DNA of 64,000 nt. Source: Thermodesulfovibrionia bacterium (GTDB lineage: Bacteria; Nitrospirota; Thermodesulfovibrionia; UBA6902). A program made the position numbers and the translations under genes. The stretch lies in the NCBI GenBank assembly GCA_030646035.1, contig JAUSMY010000023.1, forward strand, positions 1 through 64,000. Reading direction: 5' to 3'. This document shows positions 1-8,339 of this stretch, piece by piece. How positions within the stretch are numbered: position 1 is the first letter of the stretch; each line of letters opens with the position of its first letter. The notes beneath the pieces were generated by a model that saw only the letters and a list, made by a program, of their open reading frames with translations, searched no databases and was not told where the DNA came from.

Positions 1-2894
1 CTTGCTGCGCCGCCCCAGGTGCTTCCGTTATGGCACTGAGTGCAGTCCCTCGGGAACGAAGGATGCTCTCTCGTGTGATCACCGGCATGGCAGGTATAAC
101 AATCATCCGGACTTGTGCCTGCGTAATTGCCCGGATAGCCGCTGCTGTGGCAAGCGTTACAGTCCAAAGCTGTGTGCGGCCCTTTAGGCTGGGAGTTCTG
201 ATGGCTGTAATTTGCGTCTGCCCAACTGAATTCAGAATGGCAATCTGTGCACGAGGTGCTGAAGTTCAGAGCTGTATGAGAAGGTGAATTTGTCTGCTCA
301 AATTTGCTTGCGGCGACACCTGAGGCTGAATGGCAGTTGTAGCAATCATCTCCTGATAAACGGATATTATCCTTGTGGCATGTCATGCAGTCATTCTTTA
401 GGGAAGCATGCGCTCCGCTGAATCCAAATGCCGAATGGGTAAAGGAGGCCTTGTCCCATGAACCTGTTGTTGAGTGGCACTCTGTGCACTCCTTTGAAAA
501 ACCACTTGATGTATGGAGAGGAGCTGTCTGGTAATCGCTTTCATGACATGAAAAACAGTCTGAAGAAGTGTTCATAAAATTGTTGTTAGTGTGGCATTCT
601 GAACAATCAGCTTTTTTGTGAGATCCTGTCAGCCTGAATCCCGTATCATTATGGTTGAAGACTGCTGGAACCCACCTGTCCTGAGAGTGGCAGTCGGTGC
701 AGAAAGGGCTGAACTGGCTCTGGTGCGGCTCGTTATGACAGCTTGTGCAATTAGAACTCAGCTTGCCAAAGCTGCCGCTCTGACGGTGGCACTTTGCGCA
801 CTCCAGGCTTTTATGCGCCCCTTTTAATTCCGAGGACAATGAATTGTGGAGATATGTTATAGGATCCCACCTGGCCGGAGAATGGCATTTAGTGCAGATA
901 TTGCCAAACTCGCCTTTATGTTTATCCTTATGGCAGCCCAGACATTCTTTGTAGTCGCCTTCTAAACTGAAGCTGCCGGCATCAATGCTCTTCTCCTTTC
1001 CGAATTCTTTGAAGCTGACCTTTTCCTTCTTATGGCATTTCTCGCACTCAACCTTCTCATGCTTTCCTTCAAGCTTGTATCCGGCATATTCATCAGAGCT
1101 GTGCCTGAAGGTCTCTTCTTTCCACATATTTTGAACCGTATGGCAGGTATCGCACTTCTGTCCCTTGAACTGCTCCCTGTGTATATCAAAATGACAGTCG
1201 CTGCAAAGCCCGCTATTGCCGGGTTTAAGATCACGGATAAGCTTATCTTTACCTGCCGCTATTGTGACCTTCTCCTTCTGATGGCAGAGCTCGCATTCAA
1301 CCTTCTCATGCTTTCCTTCAAGCCTGAAATCGGTAAGCTTCGCGTCATTATGGTCAACCTTTGCCTTCTCCCATCCCTCTGTGGTGTGGCATTTGCTGCA
1401 CGTCTTCTCTTTCAGCTTGCCCTTATGAATATCCTCGTGGCAGCCTGAGCATTCCTTGTTCTCTACGTGGCTGAAGTCGCCTATTGCGATCTTTTTATCC
1501 TTGCCGAATTCCTTAAAGCTCACCTCTGCTTTCTTATGGCATTTTTCACACTCAACCTTCTCATGCTTTCCTTCAAGCTTGTATCCTGTGTACTCATTAG
1601 AGGCATGACTGAAGGTCTCTTCCTTCCACTCATTCTTAACTGTATGGCAGGAATCGCACTTCTTTCCCTTGAACTGCTCCCTGTGTATATCGAAATGACA
1701 GTCACTACACAGTCCGCTCTTGACAGGTTTCAATATCCTCACATCTATCTTCTCTTCCTTGCCGTTGACACTGACTGAGACCTTCTCTTTCTTATGGCAG
1801 AGCCTGCACTCAACCTTCTCATGCCTGCCTTCAAGCCTGAAATCGGCAAGCTTGGCGTCATTATGGTCAACCTTTGCCTTTTCCCATCCCTCTGTGGTGT
1901 GGCATTTGCTGCATGTCTTCTCTTTCAGTTTTCCTTTGTGGATATCCTCGTGGCAGCCAGAACATTCCTTGTTCTTTAGAGGGCTGAAGTTGCTTATCGC
2001 GATCTTTTTATTCTTGCCAATTATATCTTCCTTCTTGTGGCATTTTTTGCACTCAACCTTCTCATGCTTTCCTTCAAGCCTGAAATCGGTAAGCTTCGCG
2101 TCATTATGGTCAACCGTTGTCTTTGTCCATCCCTCTGTGCTGTGGCATCTGCTGCATGTCTTCTCTTTCAGCTTACCTTTGTGTACATCCTCATGGCAGC
2201 CTGAACATTCTTTAAAATTGCCTGCAACTCTGAAGTTTGGAACACTATAAGCCTTATCTCTATACCCGGGCTTTTCTTCCACCGTTTCCCTTGGATGGCA
2301 TTTTTCGCACTTGGCCTCTCTGTGCCTGCCGGTCAGTTTAAATGCAGGAGATTTATCATGATCGAATCTTACATCCTTCCATCCTGTAAATGTATGGCAT
2401 CTTATGCAATCCTCTGAAAGCTTTTTTCTATGCACATCAGCATGGCAGTTCAGGCATTCGGGCGAGAGGCCAAGATATGTCTTTTTCTCTTTATGGCATT
2501 TATTGCAATCCGTCTTGTGCTTATCCAGCAAGACATATCCTGTCTTGCTGTGGATAAAAGCTTCTTTATTAAGCTGCACAATATCGTAATCCTCGCCCTT
2601 GTGCTCTTTGTGGCAATCAATACACTTTCCTTCAACTTTTGCATGAAAACCCTTATCAGAGTTTATGCGTCCCATTAATTTTTTGTGGCAGGACTTGCAT
2701 GAAGAATCCTCTATGCCTCCGCTGAGTGAGTGGCACTTTACACAATTTGATATGCCTGTTAACTCACTGTGAGACTTGGAAAGCTGTCCCGGAGATATCA
2801 TATCTCCGTTTGCAGTTCCGCAAATGGCAAGGGTAAAAATAGAAAGAAACGTCAGTTTAAAATACAGATCTTTCATTGTTGAGAATATCGACAT
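1..2894 (-). CDS. giant multihaem c-type cytochrome (partial, C-terminus beyond left edge)
   Basis: The minus strand is open from ATG 2894 to the window edge (964 codons) and encodes at least 36 CxxCH haem-attachment motifs, which I counted codon by codon. The N-terminus (MSIFSTMKDLYFKLTFLSIF...) is a Sec signal peptide, so the protein is exported and haems are added outside the cytoplasm. Extra His residues between the motifs (HKGK, HEKVE, DHND) are likely sixth ligands for bis-His haems. The first half is built from duplicated modules; the part nearest the left edge is less repetitive. An AGGAGG lies 3 bases before ATG 2894; ATG 2876 is a weaker alternative start. Related proteins carry electrons across the periplasm or outer surface in metal-reducing and other extracellular respirations; that role is inferred here. 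ResB/CcsA for maturation are encoded at 33948-36529. Many plus-strand open frames here are antisense shadows. Confidence 0.95.
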   Translation of the reverse strand, partial: MSIFSTMKDLYFKLTFLSIFTLAICGTANGDMISPGQLSKSHSELTGISNCVKCHSLSGGIEDSSCKSCHKKLMGRINSDKGFHAKVEGKCIDCHKEHKGEDYDIVQLNKEAFIHSKTGYVLLDKHKTDCNKCHKEKKTYLGLSPECLNCHADVHRKKLSEDCIRCHTFTGWKDVRFDHDKSPAFKLTGRHREAKCEKCHPRETVEEKPGYRDKAYSVPNFRVAGNFKECSGCHEDVHKGKLKEKTCSRCHSTEGWTKTTVDHNDAKLTDFRLEGKHEKVECKKCHKKEDIIGKNKKIAISNFSPLKNKECSGCHEDIHKGKLKEKTCSKCHTTEGWEKAKVDHNDAKLADFRLEGRHEKVECRLCHKKEKVSVSVNGKEEKIDVRILKPVKSGLCSDCHFDIHREQFKGKKCDSCHTVKNEWKEETFSHASNEYTGYKLEGKHEKVECEKCHKKAEVSFKEFGKDKKIAIGDFSHVENKECSGCHEDIHKGKLKEKTCSKCHTTEGWEKAKVDHNDAKLTDFRLEGKHEKVECELCHQKEKVTIAAGKDKLIRDLKPGNSGLCSDCHFDIHREQFKGQKCDTCHTVQNMWKEETFRHSSDEYAGYKLEGKHEKVECEKCHKKEKVSFKEFGKEKSIDAGSFSLEGDYKECLGCHKDKHKGEFGNICTKCHSPARWDPITYLHNSLSSELKGAHKSLECAKCHRQSGSFGKLSSNCTSCHNEPHQSQFSPFCTDCHSQDRWVPAVFNHNDTGFRLTGSHKKADCSECHTNNNFMNTSSDCFSCHESDYQTAPLHTSSGFSKECTECHSTTGSWDKASFTHSAFGFSGAHASLKNDCMTCHKDNIRLSGDDCYNCHSASGVAASKFEQTNSPSHTALNFSTSCTDCHSEFSWADANYSHQNSQPKGPHTALDCNACHSSGYPGNYAGTSPDDCYTCHAGDHTREHPSFPRDCTQCHNGSTWGGAA
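1030..2215 (-). repeat. in-gene duplicated two-haem modules of the cytochrome
   Basis: A module reading CSGCHEDIHKGKLKEK...CSKCH...EGW...VDHNDAKL occurs three times, around 1290-1455, 1795-1970 and 2045-2215. A second module with CxxCHTV...W...EETF...GYKLEGKHEKVE occurs twice, around 1030-1200 and 1535-1705. The two types alternate, so a unit of about 505 bases is present twice, plus an extra copy of the first module. Nucleotide identity between copies is high, which indicates recent duplication by unequal recombination within the gene. Confidence 0.85.
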
Positions 2895-2944
2895 TTTCCT
2901 CCTGTATTAATTATTTGTTAATAATTGTTATAAATTATTCAGCT

Positions 2945-2988
2945 AAAAAGCCCTCTTTCACTCCATCGGAAGCAAAAGAGGGCTTTAG
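2945..2988 (-). terminator. intrinsic terminator of the DUF5666 gene
   Basis: A 12-bp perfect stem (AAAGCCCTCTTT 2947-2958 with AAAGAGGGCTTT 2975-2986) is followed on the minus strand by a T-rich run. It lies 5 bases after the DUF5666 stop and before the cytochrome start, so the cytochrome probably has its own promoter in 2895-2945. Confidence 0.8.
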
Positions 2989-2992
2989 TTAT

Positions 2993-4411
2993 TTAGTTTT
3001 CTTCCTCTATCTCTGCACTTGCTGCAATAAAATCAACTCCGTCAAAGTTTCCCTTTGCCTCAACTGTGTCGCCTGTTCTGATTATGTTAAAAAATGCAGA
3101 GGCGTTTACGTTATTGTCATTTGCATCCGTAAATGCCGCGCCGGTAACATCAACATTTATCCCCAATATCACAAGAGAGGCATCAGGGTTCTCCGAGTCT
3201 ACTGGCCCCTCGATCTCATCATTGCCAAAGCCGGGGTCATCACTCCTTTTAAGTTTGACAGCTATGATATCGCCGCTGCTGCTGATAAAACCTCCTATCT
3301 CAATAAAGTCACCTGCATGCAAGTCAGTAAAATTAAATGACCTCAGCCCCTGCAGTGATTCGTCCTTGAAGATCGTGTTTGAATCCACATGTACTGTCAA
3401 GCCAAAAAGAGCCACTGTGGAATTCCCTGCATTGACAGCCTCAATATTGCCTTCAAGGCTGACATCCCCTGTCTGCAGTCCGCGAAACTCTATCTTATCG
3501 GCAACAAGAGACCCGTCAGCATTGACCGTGCCCTCAACTTCAACCCTGATATTAAGAGCTATGTCATTTACAGTGCCATACTCAAAGAGCGTGCCGGAGT
3601 TGGTCTGCACCCTCTGGCCGTCTACCATAAAGTCTGTCTGGGATGTTACCTCTGTTATTACGTCCTCGATCTCCATAGACTGTCCGTCTGCGGCATTGTA
3701 TTCCTTAAGTTCGATCTCATTTGCAAAGAGTGTGCTGCTGCTCAGGCTTCCTTCAACTTCAACAAATGCCCCGTTAACAATATTCGGAGGGGACTGAACG
3801 CTGCTGTAGTCAACCATCAGAGTACCTATGGTGAATATTCTGTTAGTTGAGTTATGGTTGGAAACAACGCCCTTGACCTCAAGGCTTTGAGGAGCAGAGG
3901 CGAGCTTTTCAATATATGTAGCAAGGATACTCCCGCTGCTGCTGACAAAACCGCTTACAATGACATTATCTCTAACCGCCAGGCTCGTAATCCCGGCCAC
4001 GCCCTCAAAGATAGTATTGCCGTCAATGGTCACTTTCTGGCCCAGCACCACCAGGCTATTATTAACGGTGTTTATGCTTGTAACAGCACCTTTTGCTTCA
4101 GGTGTAAACACTATTGTTGAAGCAGAGTTGCCTGTAGCTGTAACTGCGACCTTCATGCCGACCTTTAGATCGGTTTCTGTTGCATTGCCTTTATCTACTG
4201 TGATCTGCGTTCCAACAGTTTCAAACTCTATGCCATTAACAAATACGCTGCCGAATCCAGATACGACACCTGCGTACATTCCTGTTCCGCCTACTCCTCC
4301 TCCGGCAACAGTAGCACCGCCTCCGCATGAGATAAACACCGTCGGAAAAACGGCAAGAAGCAGCGCCACTATTTTTCCCCAGCCTGCATGTTTTAGTTTC
4401 ATATATGACAT
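2993..4411 (-). CDS. DUF5666-repeat lipoprotein
   Basis: 472 residues. The N-terminus has a lipoprotein signal (LLLAVFPTVFISC, lipid-bearing Cys near residue 29) followed by a Gly-rich linker, so the mature protein is membrane-anchored. The rest is about six copies of a beta-rich module (GVVSGFGSVFVNGIEFE, KGAVTSINTVNNSLVVLG, KGVVSNHNSTNRIFTIG and similar) characteristic of DUF5666, a family without known biochemical function. It has a good Shine-Dalgarno (GGAGG) 7 bases before ATG 4411. It follows the DUF6502 gene by 24 bases and precedes the giant cytochrome. DUF5666 and DUF6502 proteins are often neighbours, so the pair likely acts together; an extracytoplasmic adhesive or scaffold role is only a guess. 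Confidence 0.8.
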   Translation of the reverse strand: MSYMKLKHAGWGKIVALLLAVFPTVFISCGGGATVAGGGVGGTGMYAGVVSGFGSVFVNGIEFETVGTQITVDKGNATETDLKVGMKVAVTATGNSASTIVFTPEAKGAVTSINTVNNSLVVLGQKVTIDGNTIFEGVAGITSLAVRDNVIVSGFVSSSGSILATYIEKLASAPQSLEVKGVVSNHNSTNRIFTIGTLMVDYSSVQSPPNIVNGAFVEVEGSLSSSTLFANEIELKEYNAADGQSMEIEDVITEVTSQTDFMVDGQRVQTNSGTLFEYGTVNDIALNIRVEVEGTVNADGSLVADKIEFRGLQTGDVSLEGNIEAVNAGNSTVALFGLTVHVDSNTIFKDESLQGLRSFNFTDLHAGDFIEIGGFISSSGDIIAVKLKRSDDPGFGNDEIEGPVDSENPDASLVILGINVDVTGAAFTDANDNNVNASAFFNIIRTGDTVEAKGNFDGVDFIAASAEIEEEN

Positions 4412-4435
4412 ATTGATCCTCCGTATTTTGCTTGC

Positions 4436-5236
4436 CTATTCAAAATAAAAGATGCCGAGGCCCGCTTTTCTCCTGCCCTCGCCCTTGATAAGAGGGTTGT
4501 TATCCCTGTCGTAACTTGAGATGACGGTGTTCACCGAGTCTATAAAGTCCTCACTCATCTTTTCGACATTCTTTTTGACAGTGAGCCATGCATCTTCAGG
4601 TATATTGTCGTATGAGACTTTTCTCTGAAAGAAGGCTCCTGCAGGGTCATTAACAATATTGTTGTTAATGGTTGATATCAATTCACCGACATCAGTACCC
4701 ATAATACTTATCTTCTCAGCCTCTCCTTTCTGAACTATATATCCCTTTGTCATCAATTTGATCTTGCCGTTATTCATCTTGGCAACTCCTGTTCTCAGCA
4801 TCTCATCAAGCATGGCTCGGGGCGGCATATCACCGCTGTATGCCTTTACAAGGGAAGAGAAGCTGAACTCTCCGTTCTCAAAATATAACTCTTTTGGGTT
4901 CCCTTTTCTATCCTGATAGGTAAAATCATTGCGCCAGCCGTTAATTACCCTGACAGCGCGGTTGTAACGGTCAGTTAAATCAATATCATCCGACTCCGAT
5001 AGCCCGCTCACCCTCTTGACCTCTTTGCGGGAAAGGCCTGTAAGGACAGCAACACGGGATACGGTCTGCTTTTTACCTGGGATGGCAAACTCTCCTGACG
5101 CAACATCTACATATGCCTTTTTGGCAAGTTCGCAGAATGTGCCGTATGAGACCCCATTTCTGATAAAGAGCCTGACAAGCGGCGTAAGAAGTCTTATGAC
5201 TGCGGACGAAACAGTCTTTCTCATATCTTGTGCCAT
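4436..5236 (-). CDS. DUF6502 family protein, probable autoregulatory DNA-binding protein
   Basis: 266 residues from ATG 5236 (MAQDMRKTVSSAV...). Residues 1-80 look like a winged-helix or helix-turn-helix region (VSRVAVLTGLSRKEVKRVSGL), typical of DUF6502. The C-terminal half is helical and of unknown function. An upstream TTG at 5272 would add 12 residues, but it lies inside the -35 box and translates the operator palindrome, so I reject it. The gene begins 7 bases after a consensus -10 box, so the mRNA is probably leaderless. It is followed 24 bases later by the DUF5666 lipoprotein, which it may regulate. Confidence 0.7.
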   Translation of the reverse strand: MAQDMRKTVSSAVIRLLTPLVRLFIRNGVSYGTFCELAKKAYVDVASGEFAIPGKKQTVSRVAVLTGLSRKEVKRVSGLSESDDIDLTDRYNRAVRVINGWRNDFTYQDRKGNPKELYFENGEFSFSSLVKAYSGDMPPRAMLDEMLRTGVAKMNNGKIKLMTKGYIVQKGEAEKISIMGTDVGELISTINNNIVNDPAGAFFQRKVSYDNIPEDAWLTVKKNVEKMSEDFIDSVNTVISSYDRDNNPLIKGEGRRKAGLGIFYFE

Positions 5237-5272
5237 ATTTGGGATTATAATCCCAAATATGCAAATTGTCAA
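5234..5272 (-). promoter_or_regulatory. sigma70 promoter overlapped by a 28-bp perfect palindrome at the DUF6502 start
   Basis: On the minus strand TTGACA (5267-5272) is separated by exactly 17 bases from TATAAT (5244-5249), and the ATG (5234-5236) follows after 7 bases. Positions 5234-5261 form an uninterrupted palindrome with half-site CATATTTGGGATTA, centred on the -10 box and ending with the start codon. A dimeric repressor bound there would block RNA polymerase. The DUF6502 protein itself is the obvious candidate (inference). Confidence 0.85.
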
Positions 5273-5375
5273 GCCAATGCGTCAGAATGCCCTTGTGATT
5301 TAATAAGGTATTCCTAATAAAATGAGTGGGAAGGAGAAGTTAAGTGATGTTTATTCAGGTCTGCAGAGGAGTTGG

Positions 5376-5420
5376 GAAAACATAAAGGGGACTGAAAATG
5401 TTTTTCAGTCCCCTTTATGT
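5376..5420 (-). terminator. intrinsic terminator after adk
   Basis: A 19-bp perfect stem (5380-5398 with 5402-5420) has a 3-base loop and, reading on the minus strand, ends in TTTT. It begins 22 bases after the adk stop codon. It may also act in the other orientation, but no plus-strand gene precedes it. Confidence 0.85.
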
Positions 5421-5441
5421 AATGTTATTTGAAAAGTCTAT

Positions 5442-6083
5442 TTATAAAGCGCTTATGATCTGGGAAATGACCTCTTTGCTGTCGGTTGATTTAATATTTT
5501 TAAGATTCCCCTTTTTAGAATAGTAATCGATCAGCGGAGCTGTCTGGTCAATGTATGTCTCAAGGCGTTTGGTTATCGCCTCTTCGGTCTCGTCTGCCCT
5601 CTGAACTGTCGGGCTGCCGCACTTGTCGCAGACGCCCGCTACTTTTGTAGGCATGCTTTTTACGTTATATATTGCCTGGCATGAAGAGTTGGAACAGGTT
5701 CTTCTTGTTGTCAACCTGTCGAGTACGACATCTTTGCTGACATCTATATTCGCCACGAGGTCAAACTTTATGCCGAGCTTATTAAACATCTTATCAAGCT
5801 CCTCAGCCTGCGGTATCGTCCTTGGGAATCCGTCAAAGATGAAGCCCTTTTGGCAGTCAGGCTCCTGCAGCCTCTTTTCCATCATGTCCATTATCAATGA
5901 ATCCGGGACAAGCCCGCCGCTGTCCATAAAACTCTTTGCCTTTTTACCGAGTTCTGAACCGGCCTTTATCTCGCCCCTTAAAATATCACCTGTTGAGATA
6001 TGAACTGAACCGTCATGATTTACAAGCTGTTTTGCAACTGTTCCTTTTCCGGCTCCCGGTGAGCCAAGCAGCATTATCTTCAT
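5442..6083 (-). CDS. adk: adenylate kinase, zinc-LID type
   Basis: 213 residues; interconverts ATP + AMP and 2 ADP in the cytoplasm. The P-loop GSPGAGKGT is at residues 7-15, STGDILR at 30-36 forms the AMP-binding segment and DGFPRT is at 84-89. The LID carries four cysteines (C130, C135, C152, C155), the Zn-binding form found in many Gram-positives and some Gram-negatives. Length is normal. Shine-Dalgarno AAGGAGAGG lies before ATG 6083. It lies 69 bases downstream of mdh and ends at a strong terminator. Confidence 0.98.
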   Translation of the reverse strand: MKIMLLGSPGAGKGTVAKQLVNHDGSVHISTGDILRGEIKAGSELGKKAKSFMDSGGLVPDSLIMDMMEKRLQEPDCQKGFIFDGFPRTIPQAEELDKMFNKLGIKFDLVANIDVSKDVVLDRLTTRRTCSNSSCQAIYNVKSMPTKVAGVCDKCGSPTVQRADETEEAITKRLETYIDQTAPLIDYYSKKGNLKNIKSTDSKEVISQIISAL

Positions 6084-6152
6084 CTTTCCTCTCCTTAAAT
6101 TAGTTATTAATTGTAAGCTGTTTTGCTATCAGTTCTTACAAAACTTTTTTAA

Positions 6153-7079
6153 TTATATCTCAAGACCGGCAACAAGCCTCCTGACCGCCTCTGCTGAAAC
6201 ATTCATCGCCTTCAGCTCTTCATCGGTCAGCGGCAGCTCAACGATCTTTTCAATTCCTTCAGCAGACAGTTCGACCGGCACCCCGAGATAAACGCCTTTG
6301 ATCCCATACTCGCCGTCAAGATAGACAGAGCATGGAAGCAGTTCGTCTTTATAGCCGTACATCGTCTCGATCATCTCAACAACAGAAGCTGCGGGCGCAA
6401 AATACGCGCTTCCTGTCTTAAGCAGGCCGACTATCTCAGCACCGCCGTTCTTTGTCCTTTCAATAATAGCGTTTACCCTGTCCTCAGGAAGAATATCGGA
6501 AATATCTTTTCCACCCACAGTTGTAAAACGAGGCATGGGCACCATCTGGTCGCCGTGGCCGCCAAGTACCATGGTCTGAATATCTTTGGGAGAAACACCG
6601 AGCTCCATTGCTATAAAGCTCCTCATCCTTGAAGAGTCAAGCACACCGCCCATTCCTATGATCTTTTTATGGGGAATACCAGTAATCTTCTGCACAAGCT
6701 GCGCCATGACATCCATTGGATTGGTAACAACGATGATAACCGCCTCAGGCGATGTCTCTGCAACGCTCCTTGCGACAACATTGATAATGCCGGCATTGGC
6801 CTGAAGCAGGTCGTCCCTGCTCATGCCGGGTTTTCTTGCCAGGCCGGCAGTTATAACGACTATATCCGAGCCTGCGGTCTCTTCATAGCTGTTTGTCCCA
6901 ATGACCTTTGAAGATGAGTTCCAGAGAGGGCATGCTTCCTGTATATCAAGCGCCTTGCCCTGCGGAACTCCTTCAACGATATCAACCAGAACGATATCCG
7001 CCAGGTTCTTCTCTGCGATTAACTGTGCTGTTGTTGTGCCCACATTCCCGGCACCGACGACTGTGATCTTTTTATGCAT
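6153..7079 (-). CDS. mdh: malate dehydrogenase (LDH-like type)
   Basis: 308 residues; NAD-dependent interconversion of malate and oxaloacetate. The nucleotide-binding loop GAGNVG is at residues 9-14 and Asp33 (LVDI) indicates NAD rather than NADP. ARKPGMSR at 81-88 has Arg82, the substrate-specificity position that is Arg in malate and Gln in lactate dehydrogenases. The catalytic pair is D148/H175 (DSSR, GGHGDQ). It precedes adk and has a GAGG Shine-Dalgarno before ATG 7079. Confidence 0.96.
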   Translation of the reverse strand: MHKKITVVGAGNVGTTTAQLIAEKNLADIVLVDIVEGVPQGKALDIQEACPLWNSSSKVIGTNSYEETAGSDIVVITAGLARKPGMSRDDLLQANAGIINVVARSVAETSPEAVIIVVTNPMDVMAQLVQKITGIPHKKIIGMGGVLDSSRMRSFIAMELGVSPKDIQTMVLGGHGDQMVPMPRFTTVGGKDISDILPEDRVNAIIERTKNGGAEIVGLLKTGSAYFAPAASVVEMIETMYGYKDELLPCSVYLDGEYGIKGVYLGVPVELSAEGIEKIVELPLTDEELKAMNVSAEAVRRLVAGLEI

Positions 7080-7190
7080 AATGACCTCAATATTATTATC
7101 TGAAATGGATAAACATTATAGCTGAGACAGGCTGTGTTAGACAAGTTATAATGGGAAACACATCAGCCTTGAATAGATACCACTTATTCT

Positions 7191-8327
7191 TCATTCGCTC
7201 AATAGCTCTATAACCGTCACTTCCGGCGGAGACATGAAACGTATCGGAGGGCCCCAGGTGCCTGTTCCGCGGCTCACATAAATTGCAGAGATGTCGGTTA
7301 TCTTATGATAGCCGCTTATAAAGGGGAAGAACCTGGCTACAAAAAAGTTGAACGGGAATATCTGTCCCTTGTGTGTATGCCCTGAGAGCTGTAGGTCATA
7401 GAGGCCAAGGATTTCATTATCAAGAAGGGGCCGGTGTTTCAGAAAGAGGGTGAACTTGTCTGAAGGCAGTCCTGACAGAAGTTCCTTTTCAGAGATGCTT
7501 CTCATATCCCCAAACCCCTCGCCTCCCCCATCATCAACTCCGGCAATATTAATAATGCCGTCTATCGTCATCCCCTCACCCCTGAGCAAAGTAAAACCCG
7601 CCCTTTCAATGAACTCAAGCGACTTCTCAAGGCCTGCGTAATATTCATGGTTTCCTGTTATGGCGAACTTCCCGTATTTCGGCCTTATCTCCTTAAACAT
7701 ATTTGAAAGATCATTAAGGTCGCTGCGCTGGCCGTCTATGAGATCTCCTGTGCATACAAGCATGTCAGGCTCTTCTGCCTTAACTTTATCAAGTATGTTT
7801 CTGAGCCTTTCCTCTCTTACGATATGCCCGAGATGTACATCGGATATCTGTACTATCTTAATCTTGCCGATACTTGCCGGTATCTTTGAAGAACGGACAA
7901 TCACCTTTTCGACTTTAATATCCAGTGCTTCAAAGTATCCGTAAGATGCTATCAAGATTGCAATAAGAAGAGGTGCGAAGAATGCAAAACCTGAAGACGG
8001 TTGAAGCCTTGAGAGATCTTTTCCGAATATTCTTTTAATGATAAACAGGATAGATTTGTAACCGTCTATCGCTACTCCATAAACAAAGAAGATAAGCATA
8101 ACACCCATCCAGAGAAATCCGACATTGGCGGTCAGATATGCGAATGTCTCAAATCCCTGTTTCTCATAGAACCGTACAAAGAAGGGCGCTGATATCATCA
8201 ATACAAGAAAGAGTGCAAGAAAAATCAGAGGCCTTTTGCCGGGATGAAGCGCAGCCTTAGCCTTAAGGAATACGTAGAGATGCATTCCTCCGTAGGTCAG
8301 AATGAAGATTATGAAGAATAAAAACAT
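7191..8327 (-). CDS. membrane-anchored metallophosphoesterase (YaeI-like)
   Basis: 378 residues. The first 130 contain about four transmembrane segments. From residue 150 on there is a calcineurin-like phosphoesterase with its metal motifs: QISDVHLGH, CTGDLIDG, ITGNHEYY and SGHTHKGQ. Members of this family (YaeI/YkuE) act on phospholipid-linked or other phosphate esters at the cytoplasmic membrane; the substrate here is unknown. Start ATG 8327 lies 12 bases after the mscS stop with no obvious Shine-Dalgarno, suggesting translational coupling. Confidence 0.85.
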   Translation of the reverse strand: MFLFFIIFILTYGGMHLYVFLKAKAALHPGKRPLIFLALFLVLMISAPFFVRFYEKQGFETFAYLTANVGFLWMGVMLIFFVYGVAIDGYKSILFIIKRIFGKDLSRLQPSSGFAFFAPLLIAILIASYGYFEALDIKVEKVIVRSSKIPASIGKIKIVQISDVHLGHIVREERLRNILDKVKAEEPDMLVCTGDLIDGQRSDLNDLSNMFKEIRPKYGKFAITGNHEYYAGLEKSLEFIERAGFTLLRGEGMTIDGIINIAGVDDGGGEGFGDMRSISEKELLSGLPSDKFTLFLKHRPLLDNEILGLYDLQLSGHTHKGQIFPFNFFVARFFPFISGYHKITDISAIYVSRGTGTWGPPIRFMSPPEVTVIELLSE

Positions 8328-8339
8328 TTTGGTTTAAGT

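Noticed and set aside
1032-2250. Several plus-strand open frames of 60-176 codons, some with repeats
   Set aside because: They are antisense to the cytochrome; the periodic codons mirror CxxCH modules and no ribosome sites precede them.
3066-3797. A 243-codon plus-strand frame
   Set aside because: Antisense to the DUF5666 lipoprotein, whose signal peptide and ribosome site are clear.
5237-5272. N-terminal extension MTICIFGIIIPN of the DUF6502 protein from TTG 5272
   Set aside because: It would translate the -35 box and the operator palindrome and lacks a ribosome site.
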